Made by a program: the position numbers and the translations under genes. Positions 47,810-56,548 of a DNA stretch of 64,000 nucleotides are shown in pieces (the first letter of the stretch is position 1; the number at the start of each line of letters is the position of its first letter). The notes beneath the pieces are model-generated. The model made no database searches, was not told where the DNA came from, and was given only the letters and a program-made list of their open reading frames with translations. The stretch is from Paracoccus sp. JM45 (GTDB lineage: Bacteria > Pseudomonadota > Alphaproteobacteria > Rhodobacterales > Rhodobacteraceae): the NCBI RefSeq assembly GCF_003590715.1, contig NZ_QQVY01000002.1, forward strand, positions 302,460 to 366,459, read 5' to 3'.

Positions 47810-48700
47810 ATGTCGACAACCATCAAGCTCGCGATCGGGAGCATCTTCGTCGGCGTGATTGTCCTGGCGATCAAGATGCTCGCATGGTGGCTCACCGGAT
47901 CGGTGGCGCTGTTTTCCGACGCTCTCGAGAGCACCGTCAACGTCGCAACCGCGTTCGCAGCTCTGATCGCGATCCGGATCGCGGCGCGTCCGGCGGATGC
48001 GTCCCACCCTTACGGTCATGACAAGGCCGAGTTCTTTAGCGCGGTGCTTGAGGGCGTGATGATCATAATCGCCGCGCTTCTGATCCTGCGCGAGGCATAC
48101 CACGGGTTTCTGAATCCGGTGGCACTCGACCTGCCGATCGAGGGCCTCCTAGTGAACGGTGTTGCGACCGCCATCAACGCAGTCTGGGCGTGGATTCTCG
48201 TGAGACGTGGTCGCGCGGCGAAGTCGCCGGCACTGATCGCCGGTGGGAGGCACCTCTTTACCGACGTCATAACCTCTGCCGGCGTAGCGTTCGGGGTTCT
48301 TCTAGCGATCGTGACCGGGTGGTGGATACTCGACCCGATGATGGCAGCAGGGGTTGCGATCAACATCCTCTGGTCTGGGTCAAAGGTGGTGAAGGAATCA
48401 TTGAGCGGGCTGATGGACGAGGCCGTGCCGCAAAATACGCTTGAAACCATTCGCACTGTCATCTCGAGGGAAGCCGATGGAGCGATGGAAGCCCACGATC
48501 TGCGGACCCGGCATGCTGGCAGCTCGACGTTCATCGACTTCCATCTCGTGGTGCCCGGCGAAACGACAGTGTTTGATGCGCACGAGATCTGCGATCACAT
48601 CGAGGCTGCGCTTATGGAAAGAGTGCCTGGCGCGATGATCACCATACATATCGAGCCAGAGCACAAGCAGAAGCACTCTGGTATCGTCGTCTTGGCGTGA
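47810..48700 (+). CDS. CDF-family cation efflux transporter
   Basis: 296-aa transporter of the FieF/MMT branch: six helices, metal-site segments ALFSDALES and RHLFTDVITS, the HPYGHDKAEF motif and a C-terminal cytoplasmic metal-binding domain (HLVVPGETTVFDAHEICDHI). Likely substrates are Zn, Cd, Fe or Mn; specificity is not decidable. It is divergent from dmeR. GGAG precedes the ATG. Confidence 0.9.
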   Translation: MSTTIKLAIGSIFVGVIVLAIKMLAWWLTGSVALFSDALESTVNVATAFAALIAIRIAARPADASHPYGHDKAEFFSAVLEGVMIIIAALLILREAYHGFLNPVALDLPIEGLLVNGVATAINAVWAWILVRRGRAAKSPALIAGGRHLFTDVITSAGVAFGVLLAIVTGWWILDPMMAAGVAINILWSGSKVVKESLSGLMDEAVPQNTLETIRTVISREADGAMEAHDLRTRHAGSSTFIDFHLVVPGETTVFDAHEICDHIEAALMERVPGAMITIHIEPEHKQKHSGIVVLA

Positions 48701-49109
48701 AGGTGACGTCCGCTGAGGTTAACACTGCTTCTGGTGGATCATAGCGAACGTTCTTGGCTGTCCAGCCATATCAGCCATTCGCCACTTTACAGAAATTCGG
48801 CAAATTGGGCTCAAACCGGACTTGCGGCGGTGCGGCACGTAAACCTTGACCTTGCAGGCTTCGGTGCGACCAACCGGATGACCGGTTCCAGCCTTGAGCG
48901 GTCTCATGTTTTGTGACCAGTCAGTCGAGAGAGCACATGCAGGGAAGGCGAAAGCAGACACTCGCAGCCATCTACATCAGCGTCTGCTAAGCAGCACAAA
49001 GTATGAATTCACCGCGTTTGCGCCACTGGCCGTGTTCATCAAAAAGCTGTTTTTGTGTTATACGTCAAAGAGATTGCTGCATGTCTCAAACCATGCAGCC
49101 AAACCCTTA
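48701..49109. other. 409-bp gap with no gene
   Basis: Contains another AAGCAGACACTC repeat (48952-48963) and a CGGCGGTGCGGC stretch like the other diverged repeats. No coding potential or promoter could be singled out. Confidence 0.55.
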
Positions 49110-49568
49110 TCACTCGGCGTTCTCGACCAGCCAGGTGGCCATCTTTTCAATCTCACCAACCTGTGCGGCAATAATTTCGCCTGCAAGTTCGATCATCTGC
49201 GGGTCATCGCCATGCTCGAGCAGAACCTGCGCCATGTCGATTGCGCCTTGGTGGTGGGCGATCATGGCACAGGCGAATGCCACATCGGCATCCTCATGCA
49301 TAAGACCTTCTTCCATTGCTGGCATGGTGATTGCCATCCTGCGCATGTTTTCCCGCACATGTTCTGGCATTGAACCTATATTGGTGCTCTCGGGCACCGT
49401 ATCGTCCGCCTGACCACCGTGGCCCATTGCCGAATGATCCATTTCCCCTGATGCAGAGGCAGTCGTGCATTGTTCGGGAAGTCGGAACTCGGCATCCTGC
49501 GCAAGGGCCGGTGCTGAAAGTGCAAATGCCGCAATGGCAGCTGCGAAGGCGGTCGTCGTCATGTTCAT
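49110..49568 (-). CDS. Periplasmic DUF305 protein, metal-island type
   Basis: 152-aa protein with a signal peptide (MNMTTTAFAAAIAAFALSAP, cleavage near ALAQ) and a methionine/histidine-rich linker (MDHSAMGHGG). The DUF305 four-helix core is MIAHHQGAIDMAQVLLEHG. DUF305 proteins such as CopM bind copper or silver in the periplasm; the histidines and methionines fit. GGAGAG precedes the ATG. Confidence 0.88.
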   Translation of the reverse strand: MNMTTTAFAAAIAAFALSAPALAQDAEFRLPEQCTTASASGEMDHSAMGHGGQADDTVPESTNIGSMPEHVRENMRRMAITMPAMEEGLMHEDADVAFACAMIAHHQGAIDMAQVLLEHGDDPQMIELAGEIIAAQVGEIEKMATWLVENAE

Positions 49569-49618
49569 TTTAGAACTCTCCGGTTTTCATCGACATAAAA
49601 AATTTTGTGAGGGACGTT

Positions 49619-50434
49619 TCAGGCCAGGATCCACATCGCCAGCATCCAGAGCCCCATGCCGAGCATGATCAGGTTCTCGCTAAGTGAAATGAACCCAAGC
49701 GGCACATTCGATCCGCCGCCAACACAGGCGCATTTCAGGTCACGCTTTTCGATATAGACCGCTTTGATGACGCTCACCGCACCGATGGTGCCGATGAAGA
49801 TGCCAACCGGTGCCACCAGCCAGATCAAAGCGGAACTGGAGCCGATCAGAGCCATCATGCCCACGCCCGCATAGAGTTCGGCGAAAGGATAGGCAAAGCC
49901 GTAGGGGACGTATTTCTGGGCCAGCAGATCGTAGCCGAGAAAGCCATTCACGAAGCCCTCTACGTCCTGCAGCTTCTGGATCGCAAGAACGACCATCGAG
50001 GCGGCGAAAAGCCACTTGAGGAACGTGAGGAATGGAAAGCCGTCGTAAAGGTTCATCACGATGGCAAGCGCCATCAACGCCGTGGCGGAAAAGATCGCGA
50101 TGACGGGCGTATAGGTGGTGTCGTCCTTGCCCAGAACCTTATGGCCGAAATGTTTCTTCAGGTCGGTATAGCCGCCGACCTGTTCGCCGTCGATGAAGGT
50201 GATTGGCGTTGTAGCAACGCCATGCGCTTGCTTGAAGGCGTCCACTTCGTCGCGGGTCGTCAGCAGGTTGTCATCTACGGTATAACCTTTGCGCTGCAAC
50301 ATGGATTTGGATTTCAAGCCGAAAGGGCAAAGATGGCCTGGCATGACCATCCGATAGAGTGACGCGGTCTTTTCCGGGCCCTTGCTTTTGGCGCGGGCGG
50401 TCTCCGGACCATCGATCATATCTGCAGTCGGCAT
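49619..50434 (-). CDS. Glutaredoxin-MauE fusion membrane protein
   Basis: 271-aa protein. The N-terminal glutaredoxin domain has the site CPFG (C36-G39), lacking the second cysteine, and TTPITFIDGEQVGGYTDL. From about residue 105 a four-helix MauE/DoxX-like membrane domain follows (NLYDGFPFLTFLKWLF, FAYPFAELYAGVGM, ending with CACVGGG). It may shuttle electrons across the membrane; partner unknown. The start at 50434 has GGAGAA 8 bases upstream. It lies between two DUF305 genes. Confidence 0.85.
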   Translation of the reverse strand: MPTADMIDGPETARAKSKGPEKTASLYRMVMPGHLCPFGLKSKSMLQRKGYTVDDNLLTTRDEVDAFKQAHGVATTPITFIDGEQVGGYTDLKKHFGHKVLGKDDTTYTPVIAIFSATALMALAIVMNLYDGFPFLTFLKWLFAASMVVLAIQKLQDVEGFVNGFLGYDLLAQKYVPYGFAYPFAELYAGVGMMALIGSSSALIWLVAPVGIFIGTIGAVSVIKAVYIEKRDLKCACVGGGSNVPLGFISLSENLIMLGMGLWMLAMWILA

Positions 50435-50462
50435 GAGATGTTCTCCGTTTATCTGCTGTCGG

Positions 50463-51020
50463 TCACTTGTATTGTTCATCGCGGGGGGTGCCTGCAGGCG
50501 CATCTCCATTCGCCTCGATATCCGCGATGTAGAGCTTCATTTCCGCAATTTCGGCGCGCTGCGCGTCAATGATCGCATCGGCGAGTGCCCGCACGCGGGG
50601 GTCAGAGATATTGGCACGTTCACTGGTCAGGATCGCGATGGAGTGGTGTGGGATCATCGCTTTCATCCACGCCACATCGCTGACCGTCGCCTGTGACCGG
50701 ACCATCCCAAGGCCAAGTGCAAACGCAGCCAAGGCACCGACGAAGATCGCCACGTTCGCACGTCTGTTGGCATACATTCCCAGCATAAAGGCGAGCATGA
50801 TGATCGCCATGATGCCCCCCATGTAGAGGGCCATCCACATACGGGTCTGCGAGAAGAAAACATGATCAAGCGAATAGGTATTGAGATACATCAGCCCGAA
50901 CATCACGACCGTAGAAGTCATGATCATCCAAAGGAACCGTCCGTATCCGCCTCCCTTGCTGCCAGACCTATCGTGATGCGTCGCGCGTCGATCCACTGTA
51001 ATGTCTTCTTTCTGTGCCAT
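50463..51020 (-). CDS. Membrane-bound DUF305 protein
   Basis: 185-aa protein with three transmembrane helices (about 28-46, 64-82, 88-105) and a C-terminal DUF305 domain (MKAMIPHHSIAILTSERANI). It is the first gene of the operon that reads away from the CsoR-like regulator, with the shared operator before it. A role in handling copper at the outer face of the inner membrane is inferred from context. Confidence 0.85.
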   Translation of the reverse strand: MAQKEDITVDRRATHHDRSGSKGGGYGRFLWMIMTSTVVMFGLMYLNTYSLDHVFFSQTRMWMALYMGGIMAIIMLAFMLGMYANRRANVAIFVGALAAFALGLGMVRSQATVSDVAWMKAMIPHHSIAILTSERANISDPRVRALADAIIDAQRAEIAEMKLYIADIEANGDAPAGTPRDEQYK

Positions 51021-51034
51021 CGCTTGCCTCGCTC

Positions 51035-51055
51035 ATATACCCATATGGGGTATAT
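51035..51055. promoter_or_regulatory. Probable CsoR-type operator
   Basis: The near-perfect inverted repeat ATATACCC-ATAT-GGGGTATAT lies between the divergent DUF305 gene and the csoR-like gene. G/C tracts flanked by A/T match CsoR-family operators. Confidence 0.75.
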
Positions 51056-51102
51056 AACAAGAAAGTCGATGGCAGGTTCCAGAATGCAGGGAGACGCGAA
51101 AC

Positions 51103-51375
51103 GTGAAGGCAAATAAGGACAGGACGTTGGACCGGCTTTCCCGGCTGGAAGGACAGGTGCGAGGGGTCGCCGGTATGGTCGAGGCGGACCGCTACTGCAT
51201 GGACATTCTGGCGCAGACCGCGGCAATCCGTTCTGCGATCCTTGGTGTCGAAAAGCTTATCCTGGAAAACCACGCAAAGCATTGCGTCGAAACCGCCATC
51301 CAAAGCGGTGACCCTGAAGAACAGCGCGCGAAGTTTGCCGAGCTAATTGGGCTTCTGCAAAAGGCGTCGCGGTAA
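51103..51375 (+). CDS. CsoR-family copper-sensing repressor
   Basis: 90-aa helical repressor with C32, H57 and C61, the same spacing as the Cu(I) triad of CsoR (Cys-25-His-4-Cys). It should release DNA upon binding copper, thus inducing the divergent DUF305/glutaredoxin genes. The start codon is GTG. Confidence 0.88.
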   Translation: MKANKDRTLDRLSRLEGQVRGVAGMVEADRYCMDILAQTAAIRSAILGVEKLILENHAKHCVETAIQSGDPEEQRAKFAELIGLLQKASR

Positions 51376-51847
51376 AGTATCCGGTCAGGCTACTTTGGAG
51401 GCGTCAACATTCATCGTTTTTGAACACTGTGAGATAGGTGCAGGAGAGGCGGGCATTCAGTGATCCGCGTTACAGCTTTGGAACTGCCGCTTGTGAATGC
51501 GTTTGCCCGCCTGTGAAAGCAGTATGACCTTTTGGTCGGGCAAAAGGTCAAAATAGCGTTTTTGCTTGACACTCGCAGGCTGTCTTCGGGATCGGCAATT
51601 ACGGTTCTAGTATTGCCCGCCTGACAGTGGATTCCCCGTCTGGAATGTGTGGGCGACGCTCTAACAGTGTGCGGCGCAACGTTGCCGCTCCCCCGATGGG
51701 ATTCATGCGTCAGGTGTGGAACACTAGCTATAGTCACATCTCTTGGGCAAACTGTTTCACAGCTGTAGAACAGCATCGACGCGAAGAGACTATAGTCCGT
51801 TCATTCAGCGAGGGCCTTTGGCATCCTCCAGCATCAGATCGTCATGG
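51376..51847. other. 472-bp gap with no gene; one strong hairpin
   Basis: Between the converging csoR-like and CDF genes. It contains a perfect 9-bp hairpin GACCTTTTG-GTCGGG-CAAAAGGTC (51526-51549) and the direct repeat TTGCCCGCCTG (51503-51513 and 51613-51623). No T run follows the hairpin, so it is not a clear terminator. No coding frame is supported. Confidence 0.55.
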
Positions 51848-52780
51848 TCACGACGACAAGTCACCTTTCTCATGTCCAAACAGCTGAGCGCCCTGATGCG
51901 CGTGATCTGGCCTTTCGAACTCGAGGGTCGAATGCAAGATGGCAAACTGCTCACTCAGGCGGTGTTTGATCGCTGCCTTCACAGCCTCGATGCTGCGCCA
52001 TCCCTGGTCGGTCAGGATCACGTGGCAGTCGAGCGCGGCATCGTGTTCCTGCATCTGCCAGAGATGGACATGGTGGACATCCTGGACGCCCTCTGTTTCG
52101 CGAAGTGTGCGGACAACGGCATCTCCATCCATGTCCGGGGGGCTGCCCAGCATCAGCGTCCGGATCGGATCGCCAATTTCGGTCGCCGCCAGATAAAGAA
52201 TATAAAGAGCAATCCCGATCGTGATGGCCGGATCGACCCACCACAGGTCGTAGAGCAGGATCAATGTGCCACCGACTATGACTGCAACTGATGCAAGAGC
52301 GTCGGACAGGTTGTGCAGAAACAGTGCGCGAATGTTGACGCTGCCTTTTTGCATCGACCAGGTCAAAAAGGCCGTCAGCGTATCGATGACCAGCGCCACG
52401 CCACCGAGGATCACGACGGTCCAACCGGCCACCTGCGGCGGGTCGATCAACCGCATGCCGCCTTCGTAGAGCAGGTAGACCCCGATCAGGATCAGCGTCG
52501 TGTAGTTGATCAAGGCGGCGACGATTTCGATCCTGCCATACCCGAAGGTCATGGCAGCATCTGCTGGACGGCGGGCGATCTTGCGAGCGGCGAAGGCGAT
52601 GACCAGCGACGCCATATCCGAGAAATTGTGAAGCGCATCGGCAATCAGTGCCAGGCTGCCCGACAGAAGGCCGCCGATAATCTGAGCAACTGTCAGGAGG
52701 GCATTGGCCCATATCGCCAGCGATACGCGGCGATCGCCGCTGGAGGCATCGAGATGCGTGTGACCCTCACCATGTGGCAT
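51848..52780 (-). CDS. CDF-family cation efflux transporter (ZitB/CzcD-like)
   Basis: 310-aa CDF exporter with six helices. Metal-site segments are ALIADALHNFSD and LFLHNLSDAL, an N-terminal HGEGHTH, and a C-terminal domain with HHVHLWQMQEHDAALDCHV. The ZitB/CzcD type exports Zn and often Cd or Co. It lies 125 bp downstream of the SCO gene on the same strand. Confidence 0.9.
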   Translation of the reverse strand: MPHGEGHTHLDASSGDRRVSLAIWANALLTVAQIIGGLLSGSLALIADALHNFSDMASLVIAFAARKIARRPADAAMTFGYGRIEIVAALINYTTLILIGVYLLYEGGMRLIDPPQVAGWTVVILGGVALVIDTLTAFLTWSMQKGSVNIRALFLHNLSDALASVAVIVGGTLILLYDLWWVDPAITIGIALYILYLAATEIGDPIRTLMLGSPPDMDGDAVVRTLRETEGVQDVHHVHLWQMQEHDAALDCHVILTDQGWRSIEAVKAAIKHRLSEQFAILHSTLEFERPDHAHQGAQLFGHEKGDLSS

Positions 52781-52904
52781 GTTTCATCTCCAAGGCTGTT
52801 GTCGATGTCATTGCTGTTCGTATCCTGACCAAGCGCAAATCTAAAAACAATCGGAATTCATCGGGACAGGGTCCCATATCCGATCTATCCAACGCGAGAT
52901 CCTG

Positions 52905-53507
52905 CTATTCCAATGCGCGGCGGATCTTCGGCACCGCATAGCGATAGTCCTCATGATAATCGATGATGCTGACAAAGCGTCCATCAGCATCGAACAGGAA
53001 CACGCCCGCCGTGTGATCCATCGTGTAATCACCGTCATCCTGGGGCACTTTCCTGAATGACGCTCGAAACCCATCGACGGCCTGTTCAATCTGGGGCAGA
53101 GGGCCTGTCAGGCCGATGATCCGGGGATCGAAATTCGACAAGTAATCGCCCAGGATCTCAGGCGTATCCCGCCCCGGATCGACCGAAATCAGCACCGTGT
53201 TCATCCGGTCGGCCTCGGGACCGATCTCTTCCAGCCAGATCGAGATATCGCTCAACGTGGTCGGGCAGATGTCGGGGCACCAAGTAAAGCCGAAAAACAC
53301 CATCGTCGGACGGCCGAGCCAATCCTTGGGTTGAACCGTGTCGCCCGATTGGTCCGTCAGGGCAAAGGACATTTGATCGATCGGCAACGGCAGGATGCCC
53401 GCCGCCTGCCGATCCCCATCGCGTGTCTGCCACCAACCGAGAACGAGCATGAACAATACCGCGGCAACTGCTACGACGCCGACGCGCATCAGGGTTGGAG
53501 GCTTCAT
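52905..53507 (-). CDS. SCO1/SenC-type copper chaperone (second copy)
   Basis: 200-aa membrane-anchored SCO protein (helix at about 8-26). Copper ligands are CPDIC in FFGFTWCPDICPTTL and MDHTAG. Its start overlaps the PCuAC stop by 4 bp (ATGA). It probably passes copper to, or keeps reduced, a periplasmic target. Confidence 0.92.
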   Translation of the reverse strand: MKPPTLMRVGVVAVAAVLFMLVLGWWQTRDGDRQAAGILPLPIDQMSFALTDQSGDTVQPKDWLGRPTMVFFGFTWCPDICPTTLSDISIWLEEIGPEADRMNTVLISVDPGRDTPEILGDYLSNFDPRIIGLTGPLPQIEQAVDGFRASFRKVPQDDGDYTMDHTAGVFLFDADGRFVSIIDYHEDYRYAVPKIRRALE

Positions 53508-53977
53508 TCGTCGGGTGAGGGGCAGGTGGGTTCGCTGGCGCCGATATTCTGGATAGTGACAGGGATGGTCACCTTACCCGCATCTCGGAACGTCAGGGTC
53601 ACGGGAAAGGTCTCGCCCTCTTCCAATACCTGTGTCAGCTCCATCAGCATGGCGTGATAACCCCCCGGTTCCAGCGCGACCTGGCCCTCTGCGGGGACCG
53701 GAACCTCCATCGCATGGGGCATCGAGGCGACGCCGTCGGTCATGACCGTCTGGTGCAGCATGGGCATATCTGCTGCAGGTGTGGTGATGGACATCAGTGC
53801 ATCATCTGCCGTGCCGGAATTTCGGATGGTTAGATAGACCACGCCGGGCCGCGCTGTGCCAATGGAGGCACGGGACCATGCCTGAGAGACCTCCAGGGGA
53901 CCGACCGTCACGGTTTCGCAGGCCAGGGCAGGGCCCGCGGCGGCGATCAGGGCGAGGGTGGCGAAGATGCGTTTCAT
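53504..53977 (-). CDS. PCuAC periplasmic copper chaperone
   Basis: About 157-aa exported protein (signal peptide MKRIFATLALIAAAGPALA). The copper-binding pattern of histidines and methionines is visible: PMLHQTVM and, further on, GGYHAMLMEL. PCuAC proteins deliver Cu(I) to the CuA site of cytochrome oxidase, commonly together with SCO proteins, which flank it on both sides here. ATG 53977 follows the preceding SCO stop by 5 bp. Confidence 0.92.
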   Translation of the reverse strand: MKRIFATLALIAAAGPALACETVTVGPLEVSQAWSRASIGTARPGVVYLTIRNSGTADDALMSITTPAADMPMLHQTVMTDGVASMPHAMEVPVPAEGQVALEPGGYHAMLMELTQVLEEGETFPVTLTFRDAGKVTIPVTIQNIGASEPTCPSPDE

Positions 53978-53982
53978 GTGGG

Positions 53983-54576
53983 TCACAATCTGGCTTGAAG
54001 GTCGGCGACGATTTCGGATGCGGGCGTGCCGTAGGTGAACTGGCCAAGCCAGTCCCCCTCGGGGCTGATCAGATAAAGACCAGGGCTGTGGGACATGGCA
54101 TACCCATCAAGAGCCTCCAAATTGGCTTCACGCTCGTAATAGATGCGAAAACTGTCCGCCGCAGCGCGGGTTTGTGCCGCATCTCCGGCAAGGCCCAGGA
54201 TTGAGGGATGAAACGCCTCGGTATACTCGGCAAGACCCATTTCCCGGTCGCGCTCGGGGTCGATCGAAATGAACAGCGGCTGCACCTTGCCTGCCTGATC
54301 ACCCAGATCGTCCATGACCTGAGCCACCTCGGCCAAGGTGGTCGGGCAGATATCAGGGCAGTTCGTGAACCCGAAAAATACCAGAAGATGCTTGCCCTCG
54401 AAATCGGCCGGGGTGCGCAGACGTCCTCCCGCGTCGGGTAGGCTGAAGGTCGGACGAAACGCCGCCTGAGCGATCGGTTCGGGGCTGCGGTCGACGAGCA
54501 GAAAGACCGCGCCGACAGCCACCAGCGCCACGGCAACAGCCGCCCAGAGAAATTTTTGAAGCGTGGTCAGCCGCAT
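53983..54576 (-). CDS. SCO1/SenC-type copper chaperone (third copy)
   Basis: 197-aa SCO protein with one N-terminal helix (about 6-27) and the metal site FFGFTNCPDICPTTL plus MSHSPG. It is distinct in sequence from the other SCO proteins in the window. It heads the SCO-PCuAC-SCO set. The start at 54576 (MRLTTLQKFLW) directly precedes the membrane helix; the frame to 54624 is unlikely. Confidence 0.92.
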   Translation of the reverse strand: MRLTTLQKFLWAAVAVALVAVGAVFLLVDRSPEPIAQAAFRPTFSLPDAGGRLRTPADFEGKHLLVFFGFTNCPDICPTTLAEVAQVMDDLGDQAGKVQPLFISIDPERDREMGLAEYTEAFHPSILGLAGDAAQTRAAADSFRIYYEREANLEALDGYAMSHSPGLYLISPEGDWLGQFTYGTPASEIVADLQARL

Positions 54577-54673
54577 GTTGCCTGCATCCGTGATCGTTTC
54601 CCGAGGCCTAAAGCCTCTAGCCACATGAGCTTCAAGCGAGAAAGCCTGCCGTCACGCATTGGTGACACCAAAG

Positions 54674-55993
54674 TCAGCCCAGAACTGTCGCCAACAGGTT
54701 CACGTTCAGCACGATGATGGTGACGGCGATCAGGGCGCACAGGCCGGTCAGCCAGCGCGGGGATACCATCGGCCCCATCTTGGCGCGGCTGGCGGTGAAC
54801 ATCACCAGGGGCACGATTGCAAAGGGCAGCTGGAAGGACAGCACGACCTGACTAAGGATCAGCAATTGTCCTGTACCCTCTGTGCCGTAGATCAGGATCA
54901 CGACGGTCGCGGGCAGGATTGCGAACCCCCGGGTGATCAGGCGCCGCAACCAGGGTTGCAGCCTTAGCCGGACAAAGCCCTCCATGACGATCTGTCCGGC
55001 CATTGTGGCGGTCACGGTCGAGTTGAGACCCGAACACAGCAGCGCAATCCCAAACAGGACCGGAGCGATGGATGATCCCAGAAGCGGCTCCAGAAGCAGG
55101 TGCGCCTTGTCGATCTCGGTCACGTTGTTTTCCCCGGCCGTGTAAAAGGCTGCGGCGGCCAGGATGAGGATCGCGCAATTGATCAGCAGCGCGAACATCA
55201 GCGCGATGGTCGAATCCCAGGTTGCCAATCGCAGGGCCTCCCGTTTGGAGGGCAGGTCCAGCCCGTAGGCGCGTGTCTGCACGATCCCCGAATGCAGATA
55301 GAGGTTATGCGGCATCACGGTGGCCCCGATGATGCCAAGCGCCAGATACAGCATGTCGGAATTGCCGATGATCTCCCGGCTTGGTGCAAAGCCCGCGATC
55401 ACCGCACCCCATTCGGGGTCGGCCTGCGCGATCAGCACCCCGAAGCAGACAGTGATCGTTCCCAGCAAGGCGATGATGAAGGCCTCGACCCACCGGAAGC
55501 CCTTGTTCTGAAGCCACAGGATCAGGAACACGTCAGCAGCGGTGATGAAGATCCCGATTTCGAGGGGGATGCCGAAGAGTAGATTTAAGCCGATGGCGGT
55601 GCCGATGACCTCGGCCAGATCGGTGGCGATGATGGCCAGTTCGGCAAAGATCCACAGTGGGATCGACACCCACCGGGGATAGGCATCGCGGCACGCTTGC
55701 GCCAGATCGCGCCCCGATGCGACCGCGAGGCGGGCGCAAAGCGATTGCAGCAAGATCGCCATGATATTCGACAGGAGGGCTACGAACAGCAGCGTGTAGC
55801 CAAATGCAGCACCGCCCGCCAACGAGGTCGCCCAGTTGCCGGGGTCCATATATCCGACGGCGACCAGGTAGCCGGGACCGATAAACGATAGAAAGCGCCG
55901 GAAGCGGGTCGTGCCGCCGCCCACGGCGATCGTGCGGAACACTTCGGACAGGGACGGGGTGTCGCGCTCATGGCGCCAGGCAGAACGAGACAT
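54674..55993 (-). CDS. mntH: Nramp-type Mn(II)/divalent metal importer
   Basis: 439-aa proton-coupled transporter with about 11 helices. The metal-binding motif DPGNW lies in helix 1 ([16 protein letters not shown]) and MPHNLYLHS in helix 6, which are diagnostic for Nramp. Placement opposite mntR with a shared operator supports manganese as main substrate. Confidence 0.94.
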   Translation of the reverse strand: MSRSAWRHERDTPSLSEVFRTIAVGGGTTRFRRFLSFIGPGYLVAVGYMDPGNWATSLAGGAAFGYTLLFVALLSNIMAILLQSLCARLAVASGRDLAQACRDAYPRWVSIPLWIFAELAIIATDLAEVIGTAIGLNLLFGIPLEIGIFITAADVFLILWLQNKGFRWVEAFIIALLGTITVCFGVLIAQADPEWGAVIAGFAPSREIIGNSDMLYLALGIIGATVMPHNLYLHSGIVQTRAYGLDLPSKREALRLATWDSTIALMFALLINCAILILAAAAFYTAGENNVTEIDKAHLLLEPLLGSSIAPVLFGIALLCSGLNSTVTATMAGQIVMEGFVRLRLQPWLRRLITRGFAILPATVVILIYGTEGTGQLLILSQVVLSFQLPFAIVPLVMFTASRAKMGPMVSPRWLTGLCALIAVTIIVLNVNLLATVLG

Positions 55994-56020
55994 TCAGCGC
56001 GACCTTCTTCGAGAGGAAAA

Positions 56021-56036
56021 GTTAGCTAAGGCTAAC
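56021..56036. promoter_or_regulatory. Probable MntR operator
   Basis: The perfect inverted repeat GTTAGC-TAAG-GCTAAC lies between the divergent mntH and mntR starts, 28 bp from the mntH ATG. This fits a repressor site for manganese control of mntH. Confidence 0.75.
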
Positions 56037-56086
56037 AATCTACCCGCCGGCTTTACCCGTCAATCGATAAGTGCGACACTTGCCAG

Positions 56087-56539
56087 ATGACCGCAGATAT
56101 TCATGTAGCCGAAACCACCAGCGATCCTGTGCACCCGGACAATCGGGCGGAGGCCTTTCATGGCGTCCGTGCTGCCCGGCGCAACGAGCTGGCCGAAGAT
56201 TACGTCGAACTGATCGCAGAGCTGATCCATGAACAGGGTGAAGCCCGGCCGGTGGATATCGCGGCACGATTGGGGGTGCGCGCGCCGACGGTCACCAAGG
56301 CCCTGGATCGCCTGGCCCGTGAGGGACTGATCACGCGCGAGCGATACAGGTCCGTCTTTCTGACAGAAGAGGGACGACGACTGGCACTGGAATGCCGCCG
56401 CCGCCATGCCATTGTGCTGCGGTTCCTGATCCGCCTCGGCCTGGATGCCGAGACGGCGGAACGAGATGCCGAAGGGATCGAGCATCACGTCAGTGAGCGC
56501 ACACTGGCCTTGTTCGCGGCCTACGCCGATCGGGCCTAG
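56087..56539 (+). CDS. mntR: MntR/DtxR-type manganese repressor
   Basis: 150-aa regulator of the DtxR family. Winged-helix segment VDIAARLGVRAPTVTKALDRL (about 63-83), then the dimerisation domain with metal-ligand candidates in ECRRRHAIVLRFL and EGIEHHVSERTL. It senses Mn(II) and should repress mntH. Confidence 0.92.
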   Translation: MTADIHVAETTSDPVHPDNRAEAFHGVRAARRNELAEDYVELIAELIHEQGEARPVDIAARLGVRAPTVTKALDRLAREGLITRERYRSVFLTEEGRRLALECRRRHAIVLRFLIRLGLDAETAERDAEGIEHHVSERTLALFAAYADRA

Positions 56540-56548
56540 GCCGCCCGG

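Noticed and set aside
51411-52291. Frames in and near the gap before the CDF gene
   Set aside because: One is in non-coding sequence without a ribosome site, the other is mainly antisense to the CDF gene.
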